5,476 nucleotides of DNA from NCBI GenBank assembly GCA_023264755.1, contig JAHFVB010000260.1, forward strand, positions 1 through 5,476, read 5' to 3'. Under the pieces are notes generated by a model that was not told the DNA's origin, searched no databases, and worked only from the letters and a program-made list of their open reading frames with translations. This DNA comes from Mycobacterium sp. GTDB taxonomy: Bacteria > Actinomycetota > Actinomycetes > Mycobacteriales > Mycobacteriaceae. Below, piece after piece: positions 5,108-5,476 of the stretch. Positions within the stretch are counted from its first letter, which is position 1. Each line of letters opens with the position of its first letter. The position numbers and the translations under genes were made by a program.

Positions 5108-5476
5108 ATGCCGACGATCACCGATGCCATCACCACCTCCGACGGAAAATGCCCGGTCATGCTGTCGCTACCCGATGGCGAGGGGCCCTGGCCCGCGATC
5201 GTGATGTACCCGGACGCCGGCGGGGCGCGGCCCACCTTCCGCGACATGGCCGAGCAGCTGGCCGGCTACGGCTACGTGGTGCTGGTCCCCGACGTGTACT
5301 ACCGCGACGGGGATTGGGCGCCGTTCGACATGACGACCGTGTTCGCCGACCAGGACGAACGCAAGCGGCTGTTCGCCATGATCGGAAAGATCACCCCCGA
5401 CATCATGGAACGCGATGCGGTGGCGTTCTTCGACTACCTGGAGTCGCGACCCGAGGTGCGCGGCAACAGCTTCGGC
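5108..5476 (+). CDS. Dienelactone-hydrolase-family protein (5' part only)
   Basis: The first 123 residues of an alpha/beta hydrolase are present; the frame is open to the window edge. The order PDGEGPWPAIVMYPDAGGARPTFRDMAEQLAGYGYVVLVPDVYYRDG (22-68) is typical of the dienelactone hydrolase family: first core strand, oxyanion/active-site loop, helix and second strand ending VPDVYYR. The nucleophile elbow (usually G-x-C/S-x-G) would come just after the last visible residues RGNSFG, so the catalytic triad cannot be checked. Dienelactone hydrolases open lactone rings in aromatic breakdown, but many actinobacterial paralogues have unknown substrates. The position, divergent from thyA with 41 nt between, matches Rv2765 beside thyA in M. 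tuberculosis. ATG 5108 is chosen because MPTITDAITTSDG gives a normal family N-terminus. It is probably not functionally tied to dTMP synthesis. Confidence 0.85.
   Translation, partial: MPTITDAITTSDGKCPVMLSLPDGEGPWPAIVMYPDAGGARPTFRDMAEQLAGYGYVVLVPDVYYRDGDWAPFDMTTVFADQDERKRLFAMIGKITPDIMERDAVAFFDYLESRPEVRGNSFG

Noticed and set aside
4125..5204. 359-codon plus-strand frame opposite thyA
   Set aside because: It is antisense to a fully conserved thymidylate synthase, lacks any domain, and runs into the start of the real hydrolase gene in the wrong frame.

Overview
The window is high-GC DNA with tightly packed genes and strong third-position G/C bias. It is almost certainly from a mycobacterium or close relative (Mycobacteriaceae). 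The main reason is the minus-strand pair thyA-dfrA, whose proteins follow the Mycobacterium tuberculosis ThyA and DfrA sequences (recalled from memory) nearly residue for residue, with a divergent dienelactone-hydrolase-family gene upstream as in the Rv2763c-Rv2764c-Rv2765 region. The species cannot be fixed by eye.

Left half (1-2358, plus strand): three co-directional genes form a probable operon. They are the 3' end of an alpha/beta hydrolase of the proline iminopeptidase / L-amino-acid amidase type, a 12-TM APC-superfamily permease resembling the putrescine importer PuuP (4-bp GTGA overlap with the hydrolase), and, after a 28-nt gap, a zinc-dependent nucleoside/base deaminase-like protein. 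The order suggests uptake and breakdown of an amide- or amine-type nitrogen compound, but the substrate is not known from sequence.

Centre (2359-2543): a 185-nt gap between convergent genes. It holds an 18-bp near-perfect palindrome with a weaker sister copy beside it. It also contains an imperfect 23-bp tandem duplication of the last codons of the minus-strand gene, which creates a stem-loop across that gene's stop codon.

Right half (2544-5066, minus strand): thyA, dfrA and a ycaQ-family gene form an operon read right to left. ThyA makes dTMP from dUMP and releases dihydrofolate, DfrA reduces dihydrofolate back to tetrahydrofolate, and the third gene encodes a predicted DNA glycosylase of the interstrand-crosslink-repair (YcaQ/AlkX/AlkZ) family, joined to dfrA by an ATGA overlap. 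A mycobacterial-type -10 box sits exactly six bases before the thyA GTG, which points to a leaderless mRNA. A divergent dienelactone-hydrolase-family gene starts at 5108 and runs off the right edge; the two divergent promoters must share 41 bp.

No tRNA, rRNA, CRISPR array, insertion sequence or phage gene was seen. I did not find a clearly novel biological system. The most noteworthy points are the crosslink-repair glycosylase inside the thymidylate/folate operon, the duplicated gene end with only synonymous differences, and the amidase-permease-deaminase cluster.
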